In this document: positions 55,189 through 64,000 of the stretch, piece after piece
Layout: each line of letters opens with the position of its first letter
Position numbering within the stretch: the first letter of the stretch is position 1
Source: JAJDAT01 sp964344185
GTDB taxonomy: Bacteria > Nitrospinota > Nitrospinia > Nitrospinales > JAJDAT01
DNA: 64,000 nt
Direction of reading: 5' to 3'
Assembly (NCBI GenBank): GCA_964344185.1
Contig: CAYFMN010000001.1
Coordinates: 186,001 to 250,000 of the forward strand
The notes under the pieces: model-generated
The model's database searches: none
Told to the model about the DNA's origin: nothing
The model's input: only the letters and a program-made list of their open reading frames with translations
Translations under genes and position numbers: made by a program

Positions 55189-55877
55189 ATAAAAAAATTC
55201 TTCTTATAATCGTTGCGGTTTTAGGAATCACCTCTTTTTTTTATTTTGATTTGGGACAATATCTTTCTCTTGAAAGCCTAAAAAATAATAGAGAAAAACT
55301 AAATAACTTTTATCAGAATAACACCGCCTCTATGATTTTAGGATTTATTGGAATTTATATCGCCACGACGGCTTTTTCATTGCCCGGGGCGACTATTCTA
55401 ACATTAGCTGGCGGAGCAATTTTTGGGCCTTGGATGGGGACGTTAGCGGTTAATGTTGGAGCAACTTTGGGAGCTACGCTTGCTTTTTTAGCCGCTCGTT
55501 TTTTGATGCGCGATTGGGTCGAACAAAAGTTTGGAGATAGGTTAAAACCATTTAATGAAGGGTTTTCTAATAATGCGGTTAATTACATTCTTTTTTTAAG
55601 GCTTGTGCCTTTGTTTCCTTTTTTCTTAGTTAATTTGGTTTCAGGTTTGACTCAAGTTCCAATTAGAATTTATTTTTTTGGAACAATGTTTGGAACTTTG
55701 CCAGGAACATTTGTTTATACAAATGCAGGGAGCAATTTAGCGTCAATCGAATCAATTAGCGACGTAGCTTCTCCAGGCGTTATTGGCGCTTTTGTTTTGT
55801 TGGGAGTATTTGCGCTAATACCCACTATTTATAATAAATTTAAAAACAAAAAGTCTGCGGTTCATACGGAAGCTTAA
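55185..55877 (+). CDS. VTT (TVP38/TMEM64) membrane protein
   Basis: 230 aa, five or six hydrophobic segments. Core motif TAFSLPGATILTLAGGAIFGPWMGTLAVNVGATLGATLAFLAARFLMRDWV, then ILFLRLVPLFPFFLVNLVSGLTQV and TMFGTLPGTFVYTNAGS. More typical of the family than the paralogue at 23143. The ATGA overlap with the DUF3179 gene shows translational coupling. Probable lipid or envelope function. Confidence 0.92.
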   Translation: MNKKILLIIVAVLGITSFFYFDLGQYLSLESLKNNREKLNNFYQNNTASMILGFIGIYIATTAFSLPGATILTLAGGAIFGPWMGTLAVNVGATLGATLAFLAARFLMRDWVEQKFGDRLKPFNEGFSNNAVNYILFLRLVPLFPFFLVNLVSGLTQVPIRIYFFGTMFGTLPGTFVYTNAGSNLASIESISDVASPGVIGAFVLLGVFALIPTIYNKFKNKKSAVHTEA

Positions 55878-55887
55878 GTGGGAAGGA

Positions 55888-56901
55888 TTAAATCCAACGG
55901 CGGATTATTTTCCAATAGATGTTTAAGATTGGGTTCAATATTGTGTCTAATAAATTACTTTGGATTCCGGCGATTTTTAATTTGCCTTCATATAACCTAG
56001 AAATTTCTTGATCGGAAGTATTTCTTTGTCTTTGAAGTTTTCTTCGTTTAACTAATATTCTGGGTAGGATATCCACAATTTCTGGATAACTTTTTATCTT
56101 TAAAAGAAACCATCCATTTGTTATGGCGTGAGCTAGTTGCGCCATTTCTATCATAAATAAGGCTGGAGAAATTAAGAGCAAAGTCTTTAATTCAAGGTTT
56201 TTTAATAAAAGAAAAAGCCGATTTTTTTCTGAAGAATAGTATTTAAAAACTCCTTTATTGAAGTGGTAATGATGGTAAATTTCCGCTTTTGGAGTGGCTC
56301 GAATTTTCCAACCAAACAAACGTATTCTCCAAGAGAGATCGTGATCCTCGTGATAAAGAAATAAGTCGGGATCAAATGAGCCTACTTTTTCATATATTTC
56401 TCTCCTAAACATGAAAATACCGCCACAGGCTGTTTCAATAGGTTCTAAATTATTTGGATCTGTTTCGTCCACTAAATTAGGGCAGCAAATAGACGTGTAG
56501 TGAACTAATACTCCGTAAGAATTAATTACGTTCCTTTTTTCATAATAAAGAATTTTGGGTATTGCGGCTCCTGTTTCAGGCTCCAAGTCTAACATGCCGG
56601 CAAGTTCTTTGAGACTATCAGATTTTAGGTATAAATCATTGTTTAGGAAAATAAAATAATCGCCTGACGCAATTTCCAAACCTTTGTTTACAGCCGGCCC
56701 AAAACCCAGGTTTGCTCCATTTTCTAAAAGCCGAACGTTTGGGTAATGTGTTTGAACGGCTTCAATTGATCCATCTTCAGAACCGTTGTCGGAAACAATA
56801 ATTTCTAAGTTTGAATAGTTTTGTTTGCTTAAAGACTCTAAGCAATCGAGTAAAACTTCTTTTCCGTTCCAGTTGACAACGATTGCAGAGATTTTTTTCA
56901 T
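55888..56901 (-). CDS. Family 2 glycosyltransferase (rhamnosyltransferase-like)
   Basis: 337 aa from the ATG at 56901, which begins the GT-A domain (ISAIVVNWNGKEVLLDCLESL). SDNGSEDGSIEAV and the ND-type metal motif in YFIFLNNDLYLK follow, then a Cys/Gly-rich ACGGIFMFRREIYEKVG and FLYHEDHDLSWRIR. The longer frame to 56931 adds ten residues without a ribosome site. The C-terminus has a hydrophobic helix (TLLLISPALFMIEMAQLA). It is with a beta-helix protein and a phosphohexomutase in a surface-sugar cluster. Confidence 0.9.
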   Translation of the reverse strand: MKKISAIVVNWNGKEVLLDCLESLSKQNYSNLEIIVSDNGSEDGSIEAVQTHYPNVRLLENGANLGFGPAVNKGLEIASGDYFIFLNNDLYLKSDSLKELAGMLDLEPETGAAIPKILYYEKRNVINSYGVLVHYTSICCPNLVDETDPNNLEPIETACGGIFMFRREIYEKVGSFDPDLFLYHEDHDLSWRIRLFGWKIRATPKAEIYHHYHFNKGVFKYYSSEKNRLFLLLKNLELKTLLLISPALFMIEMAQLAHAITNGWFLLKIKSYPEIVDILPRILVKRRKLQRQRNTSDQEISRLYEGKLKIAGIQSNLLDTILNPILNIYWKIIRRWI

Positions 56902-56956
56902 TGCTTGTTTGTGGAGAGAATAAATTTGCAATTAATTCGATCAAAGCGAAAATTAA

Positions 56957-57751
56957 TTAATTTTTCCGTGGTTTCCCAAAAGTGGTGTTTGGAGGGTAGT
57001 AACCTTTCGGCAGACTGGAGTTTGGGTAGATTATGCTTCCTTTGCCTACCAGACTTCCGGGAAAGGTAACCGCATTACACCCTAATTCCACATTATCGCC
57101 AAGAATGGCGCCTAATTTTGCCCTTCCTGTATCAATAGTTTTACCGTTATATTTAATTATAATGTGACGAATAGGATTCCCTTTTTTTTCTTCCAAACTG
57201 CGAAATTGTAAATTAGCCAGCTTAGATCCCGCTCCCATATTGACGTAACTGCCGATAATGCTATCGCCGATATAGTTAAAGTGCCCCGATTCCGCATGGT
57301 TCATTAACAAGCTGTTTTTCACCTCTGTAGCATGACCAATTACGCATTTATCTCCAGTCAGCACATTGCCTCTTATATATGCCCCTTGTCTTATGTCGCA
57401 AAACTTTCCAATCACTGTGGGGCCTTTGATGATTGCTGTAGGCTCTAAAATTGTTCCTTGATCAATCCAAATTCCAAGCGTTGAGAAATAAATGGGAGTT
57501 TTGGTTTCGAACCAATCTTCAATAATCAAACAAGATTCTTTGAATTGGCCATCTCTAGCTTGAAAAATCTTTTTTTTAATAGCTGTCGAAGGTTCTTCCC
57601 AGGAGTTTTCAGATTTAAGGGTCGTTAAAATTTGAGGCAGATAAGCTCCTAAACGGTTTAACGGTTCCCACAAAAAATTAGAATTTTGAAATAAATCTTT
57701 ATGGTCGAAGTCTTCCAAATAGTCGAAGAAGTCTTGATATAAGTTTGACAT
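56957..57751 (-). CDS. Left-handed beta-helix sugar transferase-like protein
   Basis: 264 aa. After an 85-residue N-terminal part with no clear fold, hexapeptide repeats occur: ILEPTAIIKGPTVIGKFCDIRQGAYIRGNVLTGDKCVIGHATEVKN. The segment NYIGDSIIGSYVNMGAGSKLANLQFR resembles the GlmU acetyltransferase domain. The nucleotidyltransferase domain of GlmU is absent. It may acyl-transfer or be a binding subunit for a sugar nucleotide enzyme. It is 55 bp upstream of the GT2 gene. Confidence 0.75.
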   Translation of the reverse strand: MSNLYQDFFDYLEDFDHKDLFQNSNFLWEPLNRLGAYLPQILTTLKSENSWEEPSTAIKKKIFQARDGQFKESCLIIEDWFETKTPIYFSTLGIWIDQGTILEPTAIIKGPTVIGKFCDIRQGAYIRGNVLTGDKCVIGHATEVKNSLLMNHAESGHFNYIGDSIIGSYVNMGAGSKLANLQFRSLEEKKGNPIRHIIIKYNGKTIDTGRAKLGAILGDNVELGCNAVTFPGSLVGKGSIIYPNSSLPKGYYPPNTTFGKPRKN

Positions 57752-57878
57752 TAGTTAATGAAGGATTTAGCTTTTTAAATTTAAGGTTTAATCTAATGGG
57801 GAAGTATATTTTGGATTTTAAATAAACCTAAAGGAAGGATAAAATATAAATTATTTTTTAGACGTTTGATATGTTTTT

Positions 57879-60017
57879 TTATTTGGCATGTTTTTCTACG
57901 TACCATTTTCCCCTTTGAGTTAGCCCATAACCTCTCCCAGTTAATTCGATAAATTGTTGTTTTTTCATTTCAGTGAGTAATCTGGAACGTTTATCAGGCG
58001 CCACTAAAATTTCTTCTTCTGGAATTTTTTGTCCATATAGGTTATTTACAGTTTCCCATTCCATTTGGCAAAATTCATTTTCGCTATCTTTCATTCCAGA
58101 CATTAGTTGGCGAGTAATAGTTTCTCCTAATTGGCCAAGGTGTTTTTTCAACCTTTTAGCGCCTCTAATATTAACTCCTATTTTATTTTCGGTGCCTGAA
58201 TTTCGTATAAAAATAGAAGCTTGATCTAATTTCCCAGTCGGAGATATAACTGATAAATTTAGATAAAGCATATCATGATCTTCAGGGAACTCGGTTTGTT
58301 TACACTCCCATCCCAGTTCTTTTACGGTTGATTCCACCAAAGATTTGATTTGTTTCCACATTGTTGAGTTTTTAAAAAACAATTTTTTGTCTATGTAATA
58401 AGCATAATTAGTTTGCTTATACCCTGGTTTGAAAGGATTTTCCATTCGGTTGTACCAGGCTCTTAGAGTTAACCCAATATGTTTTGAGGCTACAAAAGTA
58501 TTGAGTGCGTTTTTTAAACCATTGCCGCAATAAATGGGAATTATTTCGTTATTTTTGCCAGAAACTTGGCCGCTTGTAATGACATGTCCCGTAACTTCTG
58601 CGCCAATAGCAAAAATTTCATGCATATCCGGGCGATAAATGTCGTTTAGGTCAATTTTTTGGGAGCTTATTAAATCGTTAACAATTTTTTCCAATTTTTC
58701 TAATTGTTCTATTTCAGAAACTCCTGAGTTTTCGAATTCTTCAAGTTGTTTTTTAGCTTGTTCGAACTTTTTTGAATTTTTTTCGGATGTAGCTTTCCAA
58801 TTTGCCTCAATATAATCTAATCTGATTTTGATATCGGCCATAGTGGAGCGACATAAGATCCATTTATCTCCTACTGGAGCTACTCGAACTTTAAATCCTT
58901 GTTCTTGAAGTTCGTTAAATGCATTCAAGTCGCTTTCTACTGTATTTATAATTTGAGATCCTTTAAATCGGTTTGGTTTACGCTTCATTAAGTAATGTGC
59001 TTGTAGCCATGAAGTGTCATCTCCGCTTTGAACTATAAGTGAATCTTTTAAAGGCTGGTACTCCAATCTAAAAAACCGATCGCCATCGGCATCAAAAATA
59101 GCTCCAGAAATTTTAATTTTTCCATCCATTATTTGTTTAGTATTTTTTCTTCCTAATTCGAACATAGCCAGGATGGCGGGATGTTTACTAAAAATTCCAA
59201 TTTCTTCGCGAATCATAGCGGGGGTAATGAGGGAATAGCCTTCTAAATCTGCAACTCCACTATTTTGGTTTACGTTACCGTCGAGTTTTGAATTAAATTC
59301 AAAAATTTCTCCAAAGCCGGCTTCTTTAAATATTTCTGCGGCAATTCCAGAAAGCGAGCCGTTTGCACAGTCAACTACTAAAATGATATCTCTAAAGGAA
59401 ACCCTTTCAACCCAAGAATTTTTGGGATCAAGGCAAAATTTAGAAAAAAGCTTTAGAGCTTGGTTTCTATGGTCAATTTTTTGACCTTGAAGTTTTATTT
59501 TAGATATTTCTTGATAATTGAGAGAACAAACTGATTGGGATAAGTTAATGTCGTTTTGAGGAAGCGGTTTCATTCCTCTATAGCTAGAAAATAGTTTAAT
59601 TCCATTTTGGTCTTTAGGATTATGGGATGCTGTAATCATTATTCCGCCTTGAGCTTGGCAATATAAAAGATATATTGGAACCAAGGGAGTGGGAACTATT
59701 CCTAATGAAATTGCATTTGCGCCCGCTTTTCTTATACCTTTTATAACGGCTTCGGCGAATTTTGTGTCTTTATCTCTAGGGTCCCAGCCTAGAACGATTG
59801 CCGGGTTTTTTATTTTAGGCTTTTTGATTATAATTGATCTGACCCAAGCGTAGGTATACAACTCCATAAACTCAGGTGTAATAATTTTTTGCTCCAAAAA
59901 TACTTTTAGTGGTTCTTTTTTCTCATCGGGGGTGGCTAATCGAGCGTCGCTACGGATTCCGTCCGTTCCCTGTAATCTAAAATGGGGTTTTTGGGGCGAG
60001 TTGGAGTTTTTTTTCAT
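57879..60017 (-). CDS. Phosphohexomutase superfamily protein with coiled-coil insert and C-terminal extension
   Basis: 712 aa, about 250 longer than normal phosphomannomutase/phosphoglucomutase. Active-site serine in ITASHNPKDQNGIKLF, metal loop DADGDRFFRL and phosphate-binding IRNSGTENK are intact. An insert at about residues 395-460 is Glu/Lys/Leu rich (coiled coil). The last 70 residues (LLTEMKKQQFIELTGRGYGLTQRGKWYVEKHAK) look like a winged helix. It interconverts hexose 1- and 6-phosphates for surface glycans, judged by the adjacent GT2 and beta-helix genes. Confidence 0.88.
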   Translation of the reverse strand: MKKNSNSPQKPHFRLQGTDGIRSDARLATPDEKKEPLKVFLEQKIITPEFMELYTYAWVRSIIIKKPKIKNPAIVLGWDPRDKDTKFAEAVIKGIRKAGANAISLGIVPTPLVPIYLLYCQAQGGIMITASHNPKDQNGIKLFSSYRGMKPLPQNDINLSQSVCSLNYQEISKIKLQGQKIDHRNQALKLFSKFCLDPKNSWVERVSFRDIILVVDCANGSLSGIAAEIFKEAGFGEIFEFNSKLDGNVNQNSGVADLEGYSLITPAMIREEIGIFSKHPAILAMFELGRKNTKQIMDGKIKISGAIFDADGDRFFRLEYQPLKDSLIVQSGDDTSWLQAHYLMKRKPNRFKGSQIINTVESDLNAFNELQEQGFKVRVAPVGDKWILCRSTMADIKIRLDYIEANWKATSEKNSKKFEQAKKQLEEFENSGVSEIEQLEKLEKIVNDLISSQKIDLNDIYRPDMHEIFAIGAEVTGHVITSGQVSGKNNEIIPIYCGNGLKNALNTFVASKHIGLTLRAWYNRMENPFKPGYKQTNYAYYIDKKLFFKNSTMWKQIKSLVESTVKELGWECKQTEFPEDHDMLYLNLSVISPTGKLDQASIFIRNSGTENKIGVNIRGAKRLKKHLGQLGETITRQLMSGMKDSENEFCQMEWETVNNLYGQKIPEEEILVAPDKRSRLLTEMKKQQFIELTGRGYGLTQRGKWYVEKHAK

Positions 60018-60247
60018 TTTTGTTTGTTATTTATTGGAAACTAATAGATGAATATTCTGCTAAACCTTAAATTATGGTTTGAATTTTAACACAATTAAAT
60101 AGATTTTATTGCGCTATAAGTAAACATGTATATAAATATTGCAACCTCAAGCAAAACTCGGAACAATTAGATAAAGCATTGGCAAACTGTTGGATTTTTA
60201 ATCCACTTTTCCAATAATATCAACCTTTTTTAGTTTTTGATAGTTCA

Positions 60248-62287
60248 ATGTTGACGCGTATTAGCTCAATTTTTTTTATTATTTTTTTGTTTTTCTTCCC
60301 CTGCGAGGTGGTGTTTGGTTACGATATTGAGCAATTAAAAGAAAATCCAAAAGATTTAAAGAAGCTGAGTTTAGAAAACTTAATGGACATACCCATTTTT
60401 TCCGTTTCAAAAAGAGAAGAAAGTCCATTTAAGGCAGCGGCGGCTGTTTATGTAATTTCTAGCGAAGATATTCGTCGTTCAGGGGCGCAAAATATACCAG
60501 AGGCGTTGCGTTTGGCGCCAGGCTTAGAAGTCGCTTCTATTGACGCTAATAAATGGGCCATAACTTCTCGTGGTTTTCAAGAAAGATTCTCGAATAAGTT
60601 GTTAGTTCTTATTGATGGACGGTCTGTATATACGCCTCTTTTTTCTGGGGTCTATTGGGATGTTCAGGACACTTTATTGGCCGATATTGATAGAATTGAA
60701 GTTATAAGAGGACCCGGAGGAACTCTTTGGGGAGCAAATGCAGCCAATGGGGTTATAAATATAATTACTAAAAAAGCTTCGGATACCCAAGGAGCTTATG
60801 CTGAAGGCGGTGTGGGGTCAGTTGAAAAAGGTTTTGGAGCGTTGAGATATAGTGGAAAATTAGCGTCGAAAGGAGATTATAGAGGGTATTTAAAGTATTT
60901 TAATCGGGATAATTTTGACGATTCCGATGGTGTAGAAGGTTCAGATGGATGGGATGCGGCCCGTGGTGGGTTTCGAATGGACTCCGATGTAACCGAGAAA
61001 AATACGATTACTGTTCAAGGTGATTATTACAGAGGAAACTCAGGAACTAGAAGCGTTTTAGTAGAATCATTTACAACTCCTTTTAGTTAAACTTCCGATG
61101 AGGATGTTCAAGTTAGCGGAGGTAATTTATTAGCTCGCTTAGAGAGGAACTCTACTCCTGATTCCAATATGAGATTCCAGTTTTACTACGATGTAGCAAA
61201 GCGAAAAGAGCGAGTTCTTAGGCAATCTATTTACACAACAGATTTAGATTTCCAACATTCGACAAAAATTTTTAAGAACCAGCATATTGTTTGGGGAGTT
61301 GGACAAAGGTTTATTACTGATAAACTCAATGGAGGAGTTGCTACTTCTTTTCCTAATGAAGATAGATTAAGCCTAATATCTAATAGCTTTATCCAAGACG
61401 AGATTAGTCTGCTAGAAGATAAATTACGGCTTACTCTCGGTTCAAAACTTTCTTGGAATAATTATTCTGGAATTGAAATTCAACCAAACTTTAGATTTTT
61501 ATTAACGCCCAAGGAAAATCATACGATTTGGGGATCTATTTCGCGAGCCGTTCGAACTCCTTCCAGGTCGGAAGATGGAATAAATATTACCGGTTCTGTA
61601 ATTCCATCCGCAAACGGATCAGTTTTTTTAAGGAATTCAGGAAGTCACAATTTTGATACAGAGTATTTAATCGCTTATGAGCTTGGTTACCGATTTAGAA
61701 TTAAATCAAATTTTTTGATAGATATATCCGGTTTTTATAACGATTACGATAATTTAATAACCGCTGAGCCATCGAGTGTTTTTGTAGAAACTTCTCCTCA
61801 ACCGACTAAACTAATATTTCCAATAACTTTTGAAAATAAAGGGTTTGGCGAAACTTATGGGGCGGAATTAAGCGGAAAATGGGATGTGACTGATTGGTGG
61901 AAATTGAATGCCTCCTTTACCTGGTTAGAAGTTCAATTGCATGTAGACGGTTCTAGCGCCGATAATTTTTTGCAACCTTTAGAAAACAAAAGTCCGGAGT
62001 TTCAATTTCATTTTAGATCTTATTTAGATTTACCCAAAAACTTTGAGTTGGATTCGTTGATTTATTTTGTGAATAAATTAGAAGGAGATGGCTCTGTTGA
62101 GAATAATATCCCTGGTTATACTCGATTGGATATCCGTCTGGGATGGAATCCAATTAAAAATATAAATATTAGTCTTGGAGTTTTTAATATTCTGGACCCT
62201 GACCACCCTGAATTTGGGCCGGATAGGGGCGGCTTTTCTACTCAGGTTCCAAGAAGCGTTTTGGGTAAATTTAGTTATCAGTTTTAG
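60248..62287 (+). pseudogene. TonB-dependent receptor interrupted by one in-frame stop
   Basis: Plug domain at the start: SVSKREESPFKAAAAVYVIS, IPEALRLAPGLEVASIDANKWAITSRGFQ, IEVIRGPGGTLWGANAANGVINIITKKA. The barrel continues with RAVRTPSR and a last strand ending in Phe (VLGKFSYQF). A TAA at 61088-61090 splits it, but the frame goes on without shift (TSDEDVQVSGGNLLARLERN) to 62287. It may be a recent pseudogene or a sequencing error. The closest class is BtuB/colicin-receptor-like. A YfiR gene follows. Total 680 codons, normal length. Confidence 0.85.
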
Positions 62288-62383
62288 TATGGTTACAGTT
62301 GTTTACTAGGTTGAAGCGACTTTTTAATGTGCTTTAGCCTTAATGCAATTATTCTTCACTTTAAATGATATTAGCAGGCATAG

Positions 62384-62932
62384 TTGTTTTCATTCAGGAT
62401 TAAGAATAGTTTTTTAGGCATATTTGTAGCCTGTATTTTATCTTTTCAATGTTTTTTTCTTATTTCTAACATTAGCGCCGATATTTTTGTTTCTCAGGTT
62501 AAGGCGGCTTTTGTCTTAAAAATAATTGATTTTGTTGAGTGGCCGAATAAAGAAGGTACAACGTTCGTGATTTCGGTGTTAGGAGAAGAGGAATTATTTG
62601 AAGGTTTTAAAAGCTTAAGAATTATCAGTGCAAAAGGCCTAAAGTTAGTTATAAAAAAATATGGCGAGAATGATGACGATAAGAAAAACTGTCACGTTTT
62701 TTTCATTTCTCAATCTAAAAAGCAAATGTTGCCAAAAGTATTAAAGGATTTTGAAGGCGCATCGGTGTTGTTAATAGGGGATGTTCCAAATTTTGCTCGA
62801 TTGGGTGGTATGATTAACCTGACTGAGTCAAAAGGAAAACTTGGTATGGAAGTTAATTTGAAAAACTCAAGGAAAGCGGGTTTGAAGATTAGCTCTCGTT
62901 TATTGCGATTAGCGAAAATTGTTGAAAGCTAA
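62384..62932 (+). CDS. YfiR-family periplasmic protein (DUF4154)
   Basis: 182 aa, probably from TTG at 62384, with AGCAGG before it. Signal GIFVACILSFQCFFLISNISA, then the YfiR pattern: QVKAAFVLKIIDFVEWPNKEG, FVISVLGEEELFEGF, CHVFFISQSKKQMLPKVL, VLLIGDVPNFARLGGMINL and a final ISSRLLRLAKIV. YfiR in Pseudomonas is a periplasmic repressor of a diguanylate cyclase. Here no cyclase is next to it; family members often lie next to TonB receptors, as here. The partner is thus open. Confidence 0.9.
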   Translation: MFSFRIKNSFLGIFVACILSFQCFFLISNISADIFVSQVKAAFVLKIIDFVEWPNKEGTTFVISVLGEEELFEGFKSLRIISAKGLKLVIKKYGENDDDKKNCHVFFISQSKKQMLPKVLKDFEGASVLLIGDVPNFARLGGMINLTESKGKLGMEVNLKNSRKAGLKISSRLLRLAKIVES

Positions 62933-63027
62933 ATATAAACTAATATGGTTTTCAGGTGGATACTTTGAGAGATTTGAAAAAAGTTTGATTTGAAACTTTT
63001 TATAAGTTTCGTTTTGGAGTAATTTAT

Positions 63028-63297
63028 ATGGTTTACAAGGCCCATCTAAAAAAAGAAAAATTAGAAGTTATTATTAGGACTAATAACGAAAAAATTGAAG
63101 GTGAGATTCAGATTTTACCTGGATCTCGTTTATTGGACGCTTTAAACCGTGGAGATGAGTCATATGTGGCTATTGGCGAAGCAAAAGTTTATTCAATAGC
63201 GACAGAGAAGTTGCTTTTTCAATCCGACTTTTTAGCGTTAAACAAAAGTCAGATTGTTATGATTGCCGAATCGTATACTTTACCGCCGGGAGTTTGA
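63028..63297 (+). CDS. Small hypothetical protein (89 aa)
   Basis: No signal or membrane segment. The sequence is beta-rich with a hairpin-like pattern (LEVIIRTNNEKIEGEIQILPGSRLLDALNRGDESYVAIGEAKVY), resembling the small DUF6812-type domain sometimes seen with pili or signalling genes. GGAG stands 9 bases before the ATG. It is followed by the bidirectional terminator that separates it from the pilin gene. Confidence 0.6.
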   Translation: MVYKAHLKKEKLEVIIRTNNEKIEGEIQILPGSRLLDALNRGDESYVAIGEAKVYSIATEKLLFQSDFLALNKSQIVMIAESYTLPPGV

Positions 63298-63342
63298 GTT
63301 TCTTACAATACTAAAATTTTGGTTTATTTTTATAAAAAAAAA

Positions 63343-63368
63343 CCATTCCTCGATGATCTGAGGAATGG
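63343..63368. terminator. Bidirectional intrinsic terminator
   Basis: A 9-bp stem CCATTCCTC/GAGGAATGG with an 8-base loop, with an A-run on its left and CTTTATTTTT on its right. It serves both the plus-strand small gene (stop 63297) and the minus-strand pilin gene (stop 63411). Confidence 0.88.
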
Positions 63369-63410
63369 CTTTATTTTTAAGCTATAAAACTTTTAGTTTA
63401 ACCAGAGCTT

Positions 63411-63782
63411 TTATGTAATATTTCCGGCGCTATCAATTGTATAGGTGGTTGTGCTACTAGAATGTTGAGCAGTAGCAGTAAAAGTGCTTTCGGCAGTAGA
63501 GGAAATTCCTACCGAAACATCCGTTCCTTGTGTATATCCATATGAGGTGTCGGTAATAGCCCCTGTGCTACAAGCTGTTGACGAAGTATTGTCTGACCAA
63601 TAGGCTTTACAGGCTAAATAGATATTATGTAAATCGGCTTTAGCATTTGAGTTATAAGCCCTTTCTTTATATTGAGTGAACTGTGGGATTGCTATCGCGG
63701 CTAAAATTCCAATAATCGCAATAACAATTAACAATTCAATCAGGGTAAATCCTTTTTCATTTTTCATTACTCTTGATACCAT
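63411..63782 (-). CDS. pilA: Type IV major pilin (PilA-like)
   Basis: 123 aa from the second of two adjacent ATGs, 6 bases after GGAGG. Class III signal ends in KG, followed by FTLIELLIVIAIIGILAAIAIPQF, the N-methylated pilin helix with Glu5. The C-terminal half is Ser/Thr-rich with two cysteines (CKAYWSDNTSSTAC) that could form the disulfide loop. Prepilin peptidase cuts before Phe. No other pilus gene is visible, so the assembly genes lie elsewhere. A sigma-54 promoter is upstream. Confidence 0.94.
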   Translation of the reverse strand: MVSRVMKNEKGFTLIELLIVIAIIGILAAIAIPQFTQYKERAYNSNAKADLHNIYLACKAYWSDNTSSTACSTGAITDTSYGYTQGTDVSVGISSTAESTFTATAQHSSSTTTYTIDSAGNIT

Positions 63783-63818
63783 CATAATCCTCCCTATTTA
63801 ATAATTTTAAAGAAATAA

Positions 63819-63832
63819 GCAAATATTATGCC
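63819..63832 (-). promoter_or_regulatory. Sigma-54 promoter of pilA
   Basis: On the minus strand CGGCATAATATTTGCT has GG and GC separated by exactly 10 bases, with CA after GG and TT before GC, as in the TGGCAC-N5-TTGCW consensus. The expected start is about 12 bases downstream, near 63807, leaving a leader of about 25 bases. Pilin genes in many bacteria use sigma-54 with PilR. Confidence 0.7.
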
Positions 63833-64000
63833 GCTCAAAGTTTCTTTTTTTGTGTTGAATTTTATGGGTTTATTTGGTTTTAATGTAAATCTTTAAGTTA
63901 TTTTCCTTTATAAATATTGTAAGGGGTGACAATTTTTGTCATTTTTTGACCTGTCAAACTGCTAATATCTAGAAATAGTTTTTGGGGTTGTTTTGATCCA

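Noticed and set aside
1..64000. tRNA genes, rRNA genes, CRISPR arrays
   Set aside because: Scanned for T-loop signatures and regularly spaced repeats by eye; none found. A tRNA scan could still find a divergent one.

Overview
The window is AT-rich bacterial chromosome from a Gram-negative organism. The outer-membrane evidence is lptE (LPS assembly), hldD (LPS heptose), a TonB-dependent receptor, several lipoproteins and a type IV pilin. The block leuS-lptE-holA next to rpsT, the many two-component and sigma-54 proteins, and a nitrite/NO module would fit a Nitrospinota-like or 'deltaproteobacterial' lineage. That placement is inference; no rRNA or tRNA gene is present to settle it. A run of 10 N inside lysC shows that this is a scaffolded draft assembly.

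Layout. 1-2.4 kb: the end of a Sel1-repeat protein and a cyclic-nucleotide-binding/PAS protein. 2.4-9.4 kb (minus): a five-gene operon of an adenylation protein with a half condensation domain, a radical SAM protein, a Cys/Met-type PLP enzyme, a stand-alone carrier protein and an MBOAT membrane acyltransferase. This repeats the DltA-DltC-DltB logic with extra enzymes and is the best candidate for an undescribed system. 9.5-17.3 kb: a GT39-type glycosyltransferase, a NarX/NarL-like pair, a sigma-54 activator, a ceramidase-like membrane protein and an HDOD protein. 17.4-21.7 kb: a nitrogen-oxide module with two tandem copper nitrite reductase homologues, a RIC/YtfE di-iron repair protein and a divergent Rrf2 regulator, with promoter and operators between them. 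21.7-28.5 kb: signalling proteins, a VTT membrane protein, a metallo-beta-lactamase-fold protein and a second GT39 protein.

28.5-40.7 kb is mostly housekeeping: rpsT, holA, lptE, leuS, hflX, cimA, lysC and a degenerate phosphoglycerate-mutase-like protein. It also holds a TIR-like protein and, downstream of hflX, a strongly structured RNA candidate carrying a 16-nt complement to the usual 16S rRNA 3' tail. 41-48.5 kb: an MBL protein, a caspase/SUMF1 fusion, lipoproteins, a third GT39 protein and hldD. 48.5-52.7 kb: an SMR transporter, an HD-GYP remnant, a small transposon-like element with 9-bp target duplication, and two thioredoxin-fold proteins. 52.7-64 kb: a TPR-like secreted protein, a DUF3179 protein with a VTT protein, a surface-sugar cluster (GT2, left-handed beta-helix protein, phosphohexomutase), a TonB receptor broken by one stop codon, a YfiR protein, and a pilin behind a sigma-54 promoter.

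A second, unrelated 93-bp structured repeat occurs twice (16.3 and 42.8 kb). No CRISPR array, tRNA, rRNA or complete insertion sequence was seen.
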